A stretch of DNA of 64,000 nucleotides from Allobosea lupini. GTDB taxonomy: Bacteria; Pseudomonadota; Alphaproteobacteria; Rhizobiales; Beijerinckiaceae. The DNA lies in the NCBI RefSeq assembly GCF_900109525.1, contig NZ_FOAN01000001.1:558001-622000 (forward strand). The letters run 5' to 3'. The notes beneath the pieces were generated by a model that made no database searches, had not been told where the DNA came from, and worked only from the letters and a program-made list of their open reading frames with translations. Below, one piece after another: positions 24,333 through 33,505 of the stretch (within the stretch, counting starts at the first letter, position 1; each line of letters starts with the position of its first letter). Position numbers and translations under genes: made by a program.

Positions 24333-27236
24333 GTGAAGGGAATGCCACGAGCACCGGCCAGCGCCGCAATTGACCGGCGGGCGACCGACCGCTACCTGCC
24401 GATCCTGGCGCTCGGCTTTGCCGGCTATGTCGTCTTCGGCAAGAGCTTCGCCTATCTCGGCCTGCCGCCGCTCTTCGTCGGTGAGATGCTGTTCGCGCTC
24501 GGCCTGCTCGCCTTCCTCGCCTCGGGTTGCACCGCGGCGCTGCTGACCACCGTGCCGGCGCTCAGCGCCGCCCTGCTGATGGGCTGGGTCCTGCTGCGGA
24601 CGCTGCAAGGCATCGGTTCCTACGGGGTCGACGCGTTGCGGGACGGCGCGGTCGCGCTCTATGGCGGTTTCGCCTTCATCGTCGCGGCGCTGATCGTGGA
24701 GCGTCCGATCCGCATCGCGCAGATCATGGGCTATTTTCGCGTCCATGCCCGCGTGCTCATCCCGATCGCGATCGTGTTCTATCTGATCGCGCGCTTCTTC
24801 AATGCCTATATCCCGAAGCTGCCCGGCCAGAATATCGAGATCATCTCGGTGCGCTCCGGCGAACTCGCCGCGCATCTGTGCGGCGCGCTCGTTCTCGTCC
24901 TGGTCGGCCTGTGCAGGGTCAGCCGGACATGGCTCGTCGCCGCGCTCGGCGCGGCCCTGCTCGTGGCCAGCCAGAGCCGCGGCGGCATGCTGGCCCTGCT
25001 GCTTCCCCTGCTTTTGTGCATGGTCCTAACCGGCCAGATTGGTCGCCTCGCCAGCATCACCATGGCCCTCACACTCGTCATGATGGTGGCCTACGCCGCC
25101 GATTTCGAGCTCGCCCTGCCGCGAGGCGAGCGGCCGATCAGCGCGGCCGCCGTGGTCGAGAACCTCGCCAGCGTCGCCGGATCGAGCGACGCCAATAATC
25201 TCGACGGGACCAAGCAATGGCGGCTGAGCTGGTGGCAAGCCATTCGCAACTACACCATCCACGGCCCCTACTTCTGGACCGGCAAGGGCTTCGGCGTGAA
25301 TCTGGCGGAGGCGGACGGCTTCGTCGTCGGCCTCGAACGCGGCGGCCCCATCGTGCGCAGCCCTCACAGCGTACACATGACCTATCTCGCGCGCGGCGGC
25401 GTGCCCGGTCTCGCCCTCTGGCTCCTGGCCATCGGCAGCTGGACGATCGCGCTGCTGCGGGCCGCCCATCTCGCCTGGCGGCGCGGCGACCTCGACTGGG
25501 CGCGCTATTTCGTCTTCCTGGTCTGCTACCTCGCCTCGATCGTCATCGACGCCTCCTTTGACGTCGCGCTCGAGGGACCGATGCTCGGAATCCCCTTCTG
25601 GATCCTGTTCGGGATCGGCTTCGGCTCGCTTATGGTCTACCGCGCCTGGCACATCGTCGCGCCGCCGGTCCGGTTCGGTCGCGCTGCACGCGGCGGCGCG
25701 CACATCGCCGGTGCAGCTCTTCTCGGAGCGATGACATTGCTGGGCAGCTCGCGCTCCGACGCTGCCGAAAATGCGCATTGCCCATCCGGCTCGATCATGG
25801 TTCCGGTCGGCGCATCCATCCAGGCGTTTGTCGACAAGGCCGCGCCGGGCGCCACTTTCTGCATCGCAGCCGGCGTTCATCGAGGCCAGTTGGTCGCGCC
25901 AAAAGATCGACAAACCTTCATCGGTCAGCCCGGCGCCATTCTGAACGGCGCCGAGCTGATCACCGACATCAGCCCGAAAGACACCGTCTGGGTGACCGCC
26001 ATGCCGCAGTTCGGGACCAAGCGGTTCGGCTCCTGCCTGCCCAATCGCGCCCGCTGCAACGATCCGCGACGTTTCTTTCTCGATGGCCAACCGCTGGAGC
26101 CGGTTTCCGACCGTGCCGAACTGCAGCCGGGCCGCGTCTATTCCGATGCAGCAACGGGGCTGAGCTATCTCGCGGACGATCCGCGCGGCCGAACGCTGGA
26201 GCGGGCGCGCCTGCTCTATGCGTTCAACAGCCGGGGCGCGCGCGGTGTCACGGTCAAAGGCCTGATCGTCGAGAAATACGCGACCCCCGCCCAGCAGGGT
26301 GCGATCTTCGGCGACGAGCATCCCCGCGCCACCGACTGGCTGATCGAGGACAACGAGGTCCGCTTCAACAGCGGATCCGGGATCGCGACCGGGGAGAGGA
26401 GCATGGTCCGCCGCAACAAGGTGCACCATAATGGCCAGCTCGGCATCTCGCCCAACGGCAGCGATGTCGTGATCGAAGACAATGAGATCTATGAGAACAA
26501 CATCTACGGCTTCGATGCTGCCTGGGAAGCCGGCGGCGTCAAGGCCGGCAAGGTCGAGCGCCTGACGCTGCGCGGCAACCATGTGCACGACAATTACGGC
26601 TCGGGGCTCTGGTGCGATGTCGACTGCCGCAACGTCCTGTTCGAGAACAATCTCGTCGAGCGCAATTCGGACGCCGGAATCTTCTACGAGATCAGCTTCG
26701 ACGCCATCATCCGCAACAATACGGTTCGCCTGAACGGGACCGGACGTGGCGGCCAGCAGGGCAGCGCCTGGATCTGGGGCGCCGGCATCCAGATCGCGGC
26801 GTCCGAAGGCGTGAGCGTCTACGGCAACAAGGTCACCGTAGCTTCGGGCGGCACCGCCATCGTCATCGTCGACCAGGGCCGTGAGCGGCTCGATCAGCCC
26901 AGACTGAAGGACGGCCAAAAGAAGCTGTTCTATCTGACGGCGCGCAACGCCGTGCACGACAACGAAATCGTCTACGAGGGAAACTCCGGCCTGTCCGGCG
27001 GGGCAAGCGACGTTCCCGCTTCCAATCCGAACTTCAGGATCATCGAAACAGGCGGAAACCGGTTCGACCGCAACACCTATGTGCTGCGCGGACCGACCAA
27101 TGCCCCGCTCTTCATCTGGGGCGGAGAGCCGGTCTCCTACGAACGCTTCCGCGATCTCGGCCAGGAGGCGAACGGCCGGATCATCCGGGCCGACCAGGCG
27201 CCGCCTGCCCAGAACGGCTTAGTCCAGAAGCCCTAG
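24333..27236 (+). CDS. O-antigen ligase/Wzy-like membrane protein fused to a right-handed beta-helix domain
   Basis: A 967-residue protein in one unbroken frame. Residues 1-450 hold about ten to twelve membrane helices and the ligase/polymerase-type loop PHSVHMTYLARGGVPGLALW. A last hydrophobic span near residue 460 leads to a polar C-terminal half (about 477-967) with Cys residues. That half carries many N- and G-rich rungs typical of parallel beta-helix proteins (VIEDNEIYENNIYGF, LRGNHVHDNYGSG, VLFENNLVERNSDAG, IIRNNTVRLNGTG). It probably polymerises or transfers the polymer in the membrane while the periplasmic beta-helix binds, cuts or trims sugar chains. GTG at 24333 has AAGGG six bases upstream and fits the membrane start; the frame is open from 24087. 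Confidence 0.83.
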   Translation: MKGMPRAPASAAIDRRATDRYLPILALGFAGYVVFGKSFAYLGLPPLFVGEMLFALGLLAFLASGCTAALLTTVPALSAALLMGWVLLRTLQGIGSYGVDALRDGAVALYGGFAFIVAALIVERPIRIAQIMGYFRVHARVLIPIAIVFYLIARFFNAYIPKLPGQNIEIISVRSGELAAHLCGALVLVLVGLCRVSRTWLVAALGAALLVASQSRGGMLALLLPLLLCMVLTGQIGRLASITMALTLVMMVAYAADFELALPRGERPISAAAVVENLASVAGSSDANNLDGTKQWRLSWWQAIRNYTIHGPYFWTGKGFGVNLAEADGFVVGLERGGPIVRSPHSVHMTYLARGGVPGLALWLLAIGSWTIALLRAAHLAWRRGDLDWARYFVFLVCYLASIVIDASFDVALEGPMLGIPFWILFGIGFGSLMVYRAWHIVAPPVRFGRAARGGAHIAGAALLGAMTLLGSSRSDAAENAHCPSGSIMVPVGASIQAFVDKAAPGATFCIAAGVHRGQLVAPKDRQTFIGQPGAILNGAELITDISPKDTVWVTAMPQFGTKRFGSCLPNRARCNDPRRFFLDGQPLEPVSDRAELQPGRVYSDAATGLSYLADDPRGRTLERARLLYAFNSRGARGVTVKGLIVEKYATPAQQGAIFGDEHPRATDWLIEDNEVRFNSGSGIATGERSMVRRNKVHHNGQLGISPNGSDVVIEDNEIYENNIYGFDAAWEAGGVKAGKVERLTLRGNHVHDNYGSGLWCDVDCRNVLFENNLVERNSDAGIFYEISFDAIIRNNTVRLNGTGRGGQQGSAWIWGAGIQIAASEGVSVYGNKVTVASGGTAIVIVDQGRERLDQPRLKDGQKKLFYLTARNAVHDNEIVYEGNSGLSGGASDVPASNPNFRIIETGGNRFDRNTYVLRGPTNAPLFIWGGEPVSYERFRDLGQEANGRIIRADQAPPAQNGLVQKP

Positions 27237-27325
27237 CGCTCAGTCGTCGGACCAGGCTGCCGAACGAAGGCCTGGCGCTAGGATTGCGCACGGGAACCGG
27301 TAGATCATCGCGAGGCGAAGAGCTC

Positions 27326-27982
27326 ATGAACATGATTCCGCGCTCGTTCCGCCGCTCCCAGTTCCGCGAAGAACGGTTCAAGACCTATGTCCGCCCGATC
27401 ATCGACGCGGTGATCGAGAAGCGGGGGTCCTGCCGCATCCTCGACCTCGGAGGGGACGCCGATTACTGGCAGTTCGACCTGCCCCCTTCGGGGGTGGAGA
27501 TCTCGCTCCTGAACATCGAAGCCAAGCCCCCTTCGCCCGATCCGCGCTTCCATGTCGTCCAGGGCGACGCGCGCGACGTCAATGCGTTCGGCGACCAGAG
27601 CTTCGACTTCGTCCATTCCAACTCGCTGATCGAGCATGTCGGGCGCTGGGCCGACATGAAGCGCGTCGCAGCCGAGATCAGACGGCTGGCACCGAACTAC
27701 TACGTGCAGACACCGAACTTCTGGTTTCCGCTCGATCCGCACAGCAACGCGCCGATCATGCACTGGCTGCCGCAACCGCTGCAGCGGCGGATGGTGTCGA
27801 GCAAGGCCCGCGGCTTCTACGCGAAGGCGGCCTCCCTCGACCAGGCGATGCAGATCGTCGAAGGCACCACGATGCTTGACCGGGCCCAACTCGCCGAACT
27901 CTTTCCGGACGCGGAGATCCTGACCGAGAACGTCCTGTTCCTGCCGAAATCGCTGATCGCCATCAGGGCTCCCGCAAGGTGA
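27326..27982 (+). CDS. Class I SAM-dependent methyltransferase
   Basis: About 218 residues. The SAM-binding loop CRILDLGGDADYW lies near residue 38, an acidic loop after strand 2 (LLNIEAKPPSPDP), then VVQGDARD and the post-I motif SFDFVHSNSLIEHVG, the usual order in class I methyltransferases of sugar clusters. ATG 27326 (MNMIPRSF) has GAGG and GAAGAG upstream and is preferred to the in-frame ATG at 27284. Its TGA overlaps the GTG start of the following glycosyltransferase. Likely modifies a sugar or lipid-linked intermediate of the EPS; the substrate is unknown. Confidence 0.82.
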   Translation: MNMIPRSFRRSQFREERFKTYVRPIIDAVIEKRGSCRILDLGGDADYWQFDLPPSGVEISLLNIEAKPPSPDPRFHVVQGDARDVNAFGDQSFDFVHSNSLIEHVGRWADMKRVAAEIRRLAPNYYVQTPNFWFPLDPHSNAPIMHWLPQPLQRRMVSSKARGFYAKAASLDQAMQIVEGTTMLDRAQLAELFPDAEILTENVLFLPKSLIAIRAPAR

Positions 27983-28857
27983 GACAGGTGGGCCCCCCCC
28001 GGCCGGATTTCGCATTCCTGGCCCTCGCCAAGGATTGTGCAGCCACGATCCCGCCGTTTCTGGAGCTGCTGCAAACGCTGAGGCGCAGCGGCTCGAGCGT
28101 TGCCGCCTTTGTCGGGGAGAACGGCTCGCGTGACGGAACGCAGGCGTTGCTCGATCAGGCCCAGAGGCGCGGGGAGCTTATCCTCGTCCCGACCGCGTTC
28201 ATGGCAAGCGAGCCGGAGCGGCTGAGGCGGATGGCGCTCGGCCGAGAGCGGCTCAAGAGCGAGCTCGAAGCATCGGGCCTCGAACCCCGTGTCGTCTGCG
28301 TGCTCGACATCGACAACGTCATCGCTGTGCCGCCCTCCATTCCGGCCTTGCTCGCCGCTGCCGCGAAACTGGACCGGCCGGGCGTCTTCGGCGTATCGGC
28401 AAGCTCTCGCCCACACTATTACGATCTCCTAGCCTACGAAGACGAGGACAGGTCCTTCACGACGTTACTTGATGAGCTCGCGATCAGTCGATCAGGGATC
28501 GTGCAATACTACCGCTTCTTCCGCTCACGCATCTATCCGCACCAGCGCGCCCTCACCTCCGATCGCGAGATCTCCTGCGCCTCGACGTTCAACGGCCTGT
28601 GCCTCTATCGCGCCGAGACGTATCGTCTCGGCAGCTATCGTCAGGCAGGCCCCATCATCTGCGAGCATCTCGTCTTCAACCGCCGCCTCGCCGCCCTGAC
28701 CGGCGGAGCGATGCTGATCGACCCCGATCTGGTGCTGCGCACGCCTCGCGATCACGCCGAGCAGAGCTTCCTGCCCTTCGCCTGGCGGCGCTTTCGCAAG
28801 CTGATCTCGCAGCCTCGTCCTCGGCACATCAGCCTGCCGAACCTGCCGGCCGAGTGA
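27979..28857 (+). CDS. GT-A-type glycosyltransferase
   Basis: A 292-residue protein starting at GTG 27979, overlapping the methyltransferase stop by four bases. It shows a glycosyltransferase-like fold start (FAFLALAKDCAATIPPFLELL), GENGSRDGTQALL in place of the classic GSxDGT turn, and the DxD-like VVCVLDIDNV near residue 116, which fits UDP- or GDP-sugar and metal binding. SCASTFNGLCLYR and CEHLVFNRRL resemble acceptor-side motifs of family 2 or related transferases. It closes the plus-strand EPS run, with a hairpin right after the stop codon. The donor is unknown. Confidence 0.72.
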   Translation: MRQVGPPRPDFAFLALAKDCAATIPPFLELLQTLRRSGSSVAAFVGENGSRDGTQALLDQAQRRGELILVPTAFMASEPERLRRMALGRERLKSELEASGLEPRVVCVLDIDNVIAVPPSIPALLAAAAKLDRPGVFGVSASSRPHYYDLLAYEDEDRSFTTLLDELAISRSGIVQYYRFFRSRIYPHQRALTSDREISCASTFNGLCLYRAETYRLGSYRQAGPIICEHLVFNRRLAALTGGAMLIDPDLVLRTPRDHAEQSFLPFAWRRFRKLISQPRPRHISLPNLPAE

Positions 28858-28877
28858 CGCAACGGAATTCTGTTGCG
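28858..28877 (+). terminator. Palindromic hairpin after the glycosyltransferase gene
   Basis: CGCAACGGAA is followed directly by TTCTGTTGCG, a 20-base palindrome with one G-T mismatch (G-U in RNA), starting at the base after the TGA stop. There is no downstream T-run, so it may end or stabilise the transcript rather than act as a classical terminator. Confidence 0.5.
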
Positions 28878-29776
28878 GCCAACATCTTGACAAATGTGAA
28901 CAGCCGTCAACATTGACCCGGCGGCAACCAAGCACGCCGACGGCTTGCGCGACGTTTTCGCCGCGGAATCGTGCGTCTGGGCGCACCGATCACGAAATTA
29001 TTACCAGGACGATGATCTGGCGATCAGCCCTCATTCCTACAGATACGAATCATTTTAGATAAACGAAAATTAGCCATATCTAGTCTGAACTATCATTGAT
29101 TATAGATTCTAAGCTTATTTCCTATCTCCAACAATCACCTACAAATTGTTTGAATCTTATTTCAAATATTAAAATAATATATATATTTGAATAATATTTT
29201 CATATTTCTTTGTCTATTCGTCCCCGCAGGCGGCAACCCCAGCTGTCTAAAATTCGAAACAGAATCGAGGATACAACTTATGTTAGAATTCATAGTTCAA
29301 AGGAGCCGTTTTGGAAATACATCCACGAATCTGGGCAGACAAACGCCGACAATGTGCTATTATCACCCTGAAGATAAGTACCCCAACCTGAGATGGCCTG
29401 TACGATCCGTTCTCTCGACGCCTGACTGACCGCTGCTCTCCTGTATTTTTTATCCGTATATCCACCATAAAAATCCACGCAGAATTTGAGACGAACTGCC
29501 CCAACAGAACCGGTTGTTTCGATATTTTACGGGCCTGGAAATGGATTTCATGTTGTAAACGATAACTCTCTAATACCTCTTGTCTTGAACTCAATTTTGT
29601 TATTTTGCAGAAAATATCATTCGCTAAACGATTTATAGATACAAAAAGAGAAACACACCAAGAAACACGTCTCTGATCCAAGAGATAAGTTTCTGAACTA
29701 TTCCTTCCCGAATCCAATCGGAGAAAGGCTCTTGGTCTAACCTCCCTCGCGGATCAGCAGCCTCGTACAGAGCTGC
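28878..29776. other. AT-rich island without a convincing gene
   Basis: About 900 bases between the EPS run and the signalling genes. From about 28990 to 29740 the sequence is clearly AT-rich, with runs such as AATAATATATATAT near 29174, against a GC-rich surround. The longest frames are 29283-29717 on the minus strand (144 residues) and a 62-residue minus-strand frame ending at 29290. Neither has a domain I recognise, and codon use does not match neighbours. It may be horizontally acquired, a decayed gene, or a large regulatory region for both flanking units. No tRNA or transposase was recognised. Confidence 0.6.
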
Positions 29777-29827
29777 GTGCAAAGAATGATCGCCTGGGGC
29801 GTGTGTCAATTCAGGGGGCTAGCGAGC

Positions 29828-30382
29828 GTGACTCCATCCGTCTCCAATATTTCGCCGAGTATCGGCGCTCTCGAGATCGACTTCGATCATCATGGTCTTT
29901 TCAACGTCTTGGTGGCCGACATGGCCGAGCTGCTGGAAAGCATTGCAGGGGTCGAAGACGCCTGCGCCTATGTCAGCGGCATCGCCGCGCGCCTCGGCAC
30001 CGATATCGAGAAACAGTACAAGACGGCACTCGGTGTCCAGCGTCTCAACCGCGATCAACTGCTCGAGATCCTGATCGACCTGAAAAACCGCGCCGGCGGC
30101 GCATTCTCGATCGTCGAGCAGGACGAGGACAGGGTCGTGTTCAGCAATTGCGCTTGCCCGCTTGGCCGGGCGGCAGCGAACCATCCCTCACTGTGCATGC
30201 TGACATCGAACATCTTCGGCCGCCTGACCGCCAACGCAGTCGGGTACGCCGCGGTCGATCTGGAGGAGACGATTGCCTCGGGGGCGGCTGAATGCCGCGT
30301 GGTCCTCCATCTCAAGCGGATAGAGCCGGGCCCGGGGACGAGGGAATATTACCGAGATGATGCATCTGCAGCTTCGGCATGA
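29828..30382 (+). CDS. MetOD1-like sensor/output domain protein with cysteine cluster
   Basis: A 184-residue soluble protein. The N-terminal part is helical (LFNVLVADMAELLESIAGVE). The C-terminal part carries Cys108, Cys110 and Cys123 in NCACPLG and PSLCMLTSNIFGRL, then GYAAVDLEETIASGAAECRVVLHL, the pattern I associate with the methanogen output domain 1 family seen beside signalling kinases. The cysteines could bind a metal or an iron-sulfur cluster and sense redox state or gas. GTG at 29828 follows a G-run and gives a better N-terminus than the in-frame start at 29777. It overlaps the kinase gene by 26 bases, so the two probably act together. Confidence 0.65.
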   Translation: MTPSVSNISPSIGALEIDFDHHGLFNVLVADMAELLESIAGVEDACAYVSGIAARLGTDIEKQYKTALGVQRLNRDQLLEILIDLKNRAGGAFSIVEQDEDRVVFSNCACPLGRAAANHPSLCMLTSNIFGRLTANAVGYAAVDLEETIASGAAECRVVLHLKRIEPGPGTREYYRDDASAASA

Positions 30383-31538
30383 GCTGGATCTCGAGGTCTA
30401 TCTTGAGCCGTCGGTCATCGCCCTGACCGACGGAAGCATCCGTGCGCTCAATCGCGCCGCCAGCCAGTTGCTTGCCCCCGGCCGAGCAGCCACGTCGCTG
30501 CTCGACATCTGCGCGAGCCGGGTCGATGCCTTGCGGACCTATCTCCTCGCCTGCTCGGGCTCGCGCCAGCCCCTGATCGAAAGGGTCGGCTTCAATGGTC
30601 CCGACGGCCCCGGCGACTACCGCTGCTTCGGCAATGTCCTGATCCCGCGGCGCAAGAGCCAGCCGGCGACGCTCCTCCTGCGGCTCTTCCCCCTGCTCGA
30701 CCCGCGCTTCTCGGCAGCTGCGGAGCGGATGAGACGCTTGACGGCCGAGCGGCAGCGTCGCCTTGCCATGCAGCAATTCGACGAGTTGCGCAGCGACCGC
30801 CTCCGGCTGGTCGAGCAATATTGCTTCGTTGCCGAGGCGCTGCGGATCGTGGAGGCGCGGACGCACCGGCTCGAGGATGAACTCAACCACATCCGAGCCG
30901 ACGAGCGCGCGCGCATAGCACGGGACCTGCACGACCATACCGGGCAGGAGATGGCCCGGGTCCTCATCGAGCTGAGAGCCTTGCAGGAGAGCACGAAGGG
31001 ACTTGCAAGACGGCGCCTCGACGAGATCGTCGAGCATGTCACCGGGGTCGGGCGCAAGATCCATCACGCCGTCGTCAGCGGTCGACCACGCATCGTCGAG
31101 GAACTCGGCTTCAGCCGTGCCATCGAGGCCATGGCGGCGTCGTTCGCAGCGGATGGGCGGCTCCAGCTCTGTTTCAGGAAGAAGGGGGCCGAGCCGGACC
31201 CGATGCCTGCCGTCATCGAGGACACACTCTACCGGGTGGCGCAGGAAGCTCTGACGAACACTCTCAAACATGCACTCTGCGCGCGAAAGCTCGATATCGT
31301 GCTGGACTTCGCGAGGAGTTCGGTCTCGCTCACCATAGCCGATGACGGCATCGGACTTCGAAGTCAGCCCGAGCGGCCGGGCGATGGCCTCCGGACAGGC
31401 ATCGGGCTGCCAGGCATGCGCCAGCGCATGGCGGATGTCGGCGGTACGCTCGGTATCGGGGCCCGCTGCGGCAAGGGCACGATCGTCACCGCGGTCGCTC
31501 CCTTGACCGGCGTCGCGCCGCGGAGCGTCTCCTCGTGA
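30357..31538 (+). CDS. NarL/UhpB-type sensor histidine kinase, soluble
   Basis: A 393-residue kinase without membrane spans. The N-terminus looks like a PAS fold (DLEVYLEPSVIALTDGSIRALNRAA). A coiled coil follows, then the HisKA_3 H-box ERARIARDLHDHTGQ with His192, and an ATPase domain with an N-box (VAQEALTNTLKHA), G1 ADDGIGL and G2 GIGLPGMRQRM. It has no receiver. It overlaps the sensor-like gene upstream and the response regulator downstream (GTGA at 31535-31538), so a complete cytoplasmic two-component module is encoded. Its target regulator is most likely the canonical one immediately downstream. Confidence 0.9.
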   Translation: MMHLQLRHELDLEVYLEPSVIALTDGSIRALNRAASQLLAPGRAATSLLDICASRVDALRTYLLACSGSRQPLIERVGFNGPDGPGDYRCFGNVLIPRRKSQPATLLLRLFPLLDPRFSAAAERMRRLTAERQRRLAMQQFDELRSDRLRLVEQYCFVAEALRIVEARTHRLEDELNHIRADERARIARDLHDHTGQEMARVLIELRALQESTKGLARRRLDEIVEHVTGVGRKIHHAVVSGRPRIVEELGFSRAIEAMAASFAADGRLQLCFRKKGAEPDPMPAVIEDTLYRVAQEALTNTLKHALCARKLDIVLDFARSSVSLTIADDGIGLRSQPERPGDGLRTGIGLPGMRQRMADVGGTLGIGARCGKGTIVTAVAPLTGVAPRSVSS

Positions 31539-32194
31539 CGACGCGGATCATCCTGGTCGACGACCACCCGGTCGTTCTGGCCGGACTGAAGGCTCTCGTG
31601 CTCGGCCTGCCGGATTTCGAGCTGGTGGGACAGGCGAGTTGCGCGGCCGAGGCGCTCGCGCTCGTGCGCGGTCAACGACCGGACCTTGCTGTCCTCGACA
31701 TGGGACTTCCCGGCATGAACGGCCTGACGCTGGCCGAGCGCATCCTCGAAGAACTGCCCGAAACCCTGATCGTCATGCTGACCCATTATGCAGAGCCGAG
31801 CTATGTCCAGAAGGCGCTGCGGGCCGGCATTCGCGGCTACGTCCTCAAGGCATCGGCGAGCGACAAGGTGGCGCAGGCGTTGAGGACGGTCCTGAGCGGC
31901 GGGGTCTATATCGATTCCGAGCTGGAGGATTTTCGCTCGGAATGGATCCGCAAGCTGTGTCCGGCGGCCGGCGTCAGCACGGCGACCGCGAGCGACACAT
32001 TGACCTATCGCGAGATGCAGGTCCTGCGCCTGGCTGCGGTCGGCCACTCCAACAAGGAGATCGCCCGGCGCATCGGCCTCGGCATCAAATCGGTCGAGAC
32101 CTACCGCTACAGGGCCTGCAAGAAGCTGATGCTACACTCGCGTCTCGACATCATCAGATACGGCGCCAGCCATGGCTGGATTCTCGACGTCTGA
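31535..32194 (+). CDS. NarL/FixJ-type response regulator, canonical receiver
   Basis: A 219-residue regulator. The receiver has the acid pair in IILVDDHPVV, the phospho-acceptor Asp in LAVLDMGLPGMNG and a Lys in GYVLKAS. The C-terminal LuxR-type helix-turn-helix has TYREMQVLRLAAVGHSNKEIA and GIKSVETYRYRACKKL. GTG start 31535 overlaps the kinase TGA. It is the obvious partner of the kinase and likely controls the polysaccharide or peptide genes on either side, though no binding site is proven. Confidence 0.93.
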   Translation: MTTRIILVDDHPVVLAGLKALVLGLPDFELVGQASCAAEALALVRGQRPDLAVLDMGLPGMNGLTLAERILEELPETLIVMLTHYAEPSYVQKALRAGIRGYVLKASASDKVAQALRTVLSGGVYIDSELEDFRSEWIRKLCPAAGVSTATASDTLTYREMQVLRLAAVGHSNKEIARRIGLGIKSVETYRYRACKKLMLHSRLDIIRYGASHGWILDV

Positions 32195-32449
32195 CGATAC
32201 TGACTAAGCCGTTGGCGCGTTGAATTGCCAGACCTGCTCCTGTGAGGAGTACTCAGCTTGGCTCGACTGACACAATAATGGCCATGCTCCCGTAACGGCA
32301 TCTCCCGAAGAGCGTCGCGACTTGAACAGCCGTTCCCGCTACGACAGGCCGGGGATAGGGGCCTGCGCTCGGGAACCGCCTTCGAACGGCGGAGCCCGAT
32401 ATTGCGGCCGCGTCCCCACCGAAAAAACGACCAGAGCGGCGGCACGACC

Positions 32450-33130
32450 ATGGCAAGGATTCTCGTTGCCGACGAACATGCGCTCTACCGCACGGGTCTG
32501 CGTACGATCCTGCAGGCCGCGTTGCCGGAGGCCGAACTCCTCGAAGCCGAAGACTTCGACGGCTTGATGCGCAACCTGATGGAAGAACAGCCTATCCATC
32601 TCGTGCTGGTCAGCCTTGGCCTGACGGGATCCAGCGATCCGGCGATCATCTGGGATTTCAAGCGGGCCTCCCCGACGACACGCTACGTCGTCATCTCGGG
32701 CAACGGTACCTTCGACCAGGTCCTCCACTATATTGCGGAGGGCTTCCACGGCTTCATCTCGAAGCTGCAGCGGGACGACGAGATCATCGAGGCGGTTCAG
32801 GAGGTGATCGCCGGCCGCCTCGCGGTGCCACGCGGCCTCACCCCGTTCGGCTCGGCCGCCGAGGCCTACCGCTCTCGCGAGGCGCCGCAGCGCCGGACCA
32901 GCTCGCAGCAGGATCCGTTCGGGCTGACGCGCCGGCAGCGGGATGTCCTCGCACTGCTTGCGGACGGGCTCTCGAACCGGGAGATCGCCCAGGCCCTCCA
33001 TATCGCGGAACCGACGGCCAAGATCCACGTCTCCGCACTGATGCGGACGCTCAACGTCCGCAATCGCACCGAGGCGGCCGTGCTGGCCAAGGATCTGATC
33101 CGCATCCTCAAGACCGATCCGACCGGCTGA
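32450..33130 (+). CDS. LuxR-type regulator with a receiver lacking the phospho-acceptor Asp
   Basis: A 226-residue protein with receiver and LuxR helix-turn-helix layout. The receiver keeps an acid pair (ILVADEH), but the acceptor position in HLVLVSLGLTG is Ser55 where aspartate is expected. The DNA-binding end is normal (GLTRRQRDVLALLADGLSNREIA and LHIAEPTAKIHVSALMRTLNVRNRTEAAV). ATG 32450 (MARILVAD) is chosen over the in-frame start at 32402 because the receiver begins there. It probably works without phosphorylation by the neighbouring kinase. Confidence 0.9.
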   Translation: MARILVADEHALYRTGLRTILQAALPEAELLEAEDFDGLMRNLMEEQPIHLVLVSLGLTGSSDPAIIWDFKRASPTTRYVVISGNGTFDQVLHYIAEGFHGFISKLQRDDEIIEAVQEVIAGRLAVPRGLTPFGSAAEAYRSREAPQRRTSSQQDPFGLTRRQRDVLALLADGLSNREIAQALHIAEPTAKIHVSALMRTLNVRNRTEAAVLAKDLIRILKTDPTG

Positions 33131-33505
33131 AACGGCTCGCGCGGAAAGCGGCCGAGCATCAGCGGCTTCCTCTACGGCAACCTGAAGATAATCCCCCTCC
33201 CGGCTTGCAAGCCAAGCTGGTGAAATCGGACGCTTTGTCGCAGGTCGCGTGTAAGGCTTTTCCTGACGGGATCGTATTTTTCCTGACAAGACGACTACAT
33301 CCGAATGAACTAATTATTAACGATGACATTCAGGGTGCTTGCATCCCTCAGTGTCACTTTGTGGCCGTTTTGGATTAGTCACTGCCTGCTTCATCTCGGA
33401 ATTTCTCAAACAGCGCTACGGAATACCTCCGCTGGTGCGGCTGGGCGACATGTGCCTGGCTGCATCCGCCACCCCAGTTTTGTGTCGAGTAAGAGGGAAG
33501 TACCG
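33131..33505. promoter_or_regulatory. Gene-free regulatory gap with a 10-bp tandem repeat
   Basis: Between two regulator genes. TTTTCCTGAC occurs twice, at 33258-33267 and 33278-33287, with start-to-start spacing of 20 bases, about two helical turns on one face of the helix. An AT-rich stretch (TAATTATTAACG near 33311) follows. It is a likely promoter and activator region for the third LuxR-type gene; no gene was found in the gap. Confidence 0.5.

Noticed and set aside
25026-26957. 643-codon minus-strand frame opposite the ligase-beta-helix gene
   Set aside because: No recognisable domain, Asp/Gly/Ala-biased as expected from a reversed GC-rich gene.
29187-29429. 80-codon plus-strand frame in the AT-rich island
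   Set aside because: No ribosome site, no domain, and codon use unlike neighbours; kept only as part of the island.
28858-29827. tRNA, attachment site or insertion sequence flanking the AT-rich island
   Set aside because: No cloverleaf, transposase frame or terminal repeats could be found by eye.
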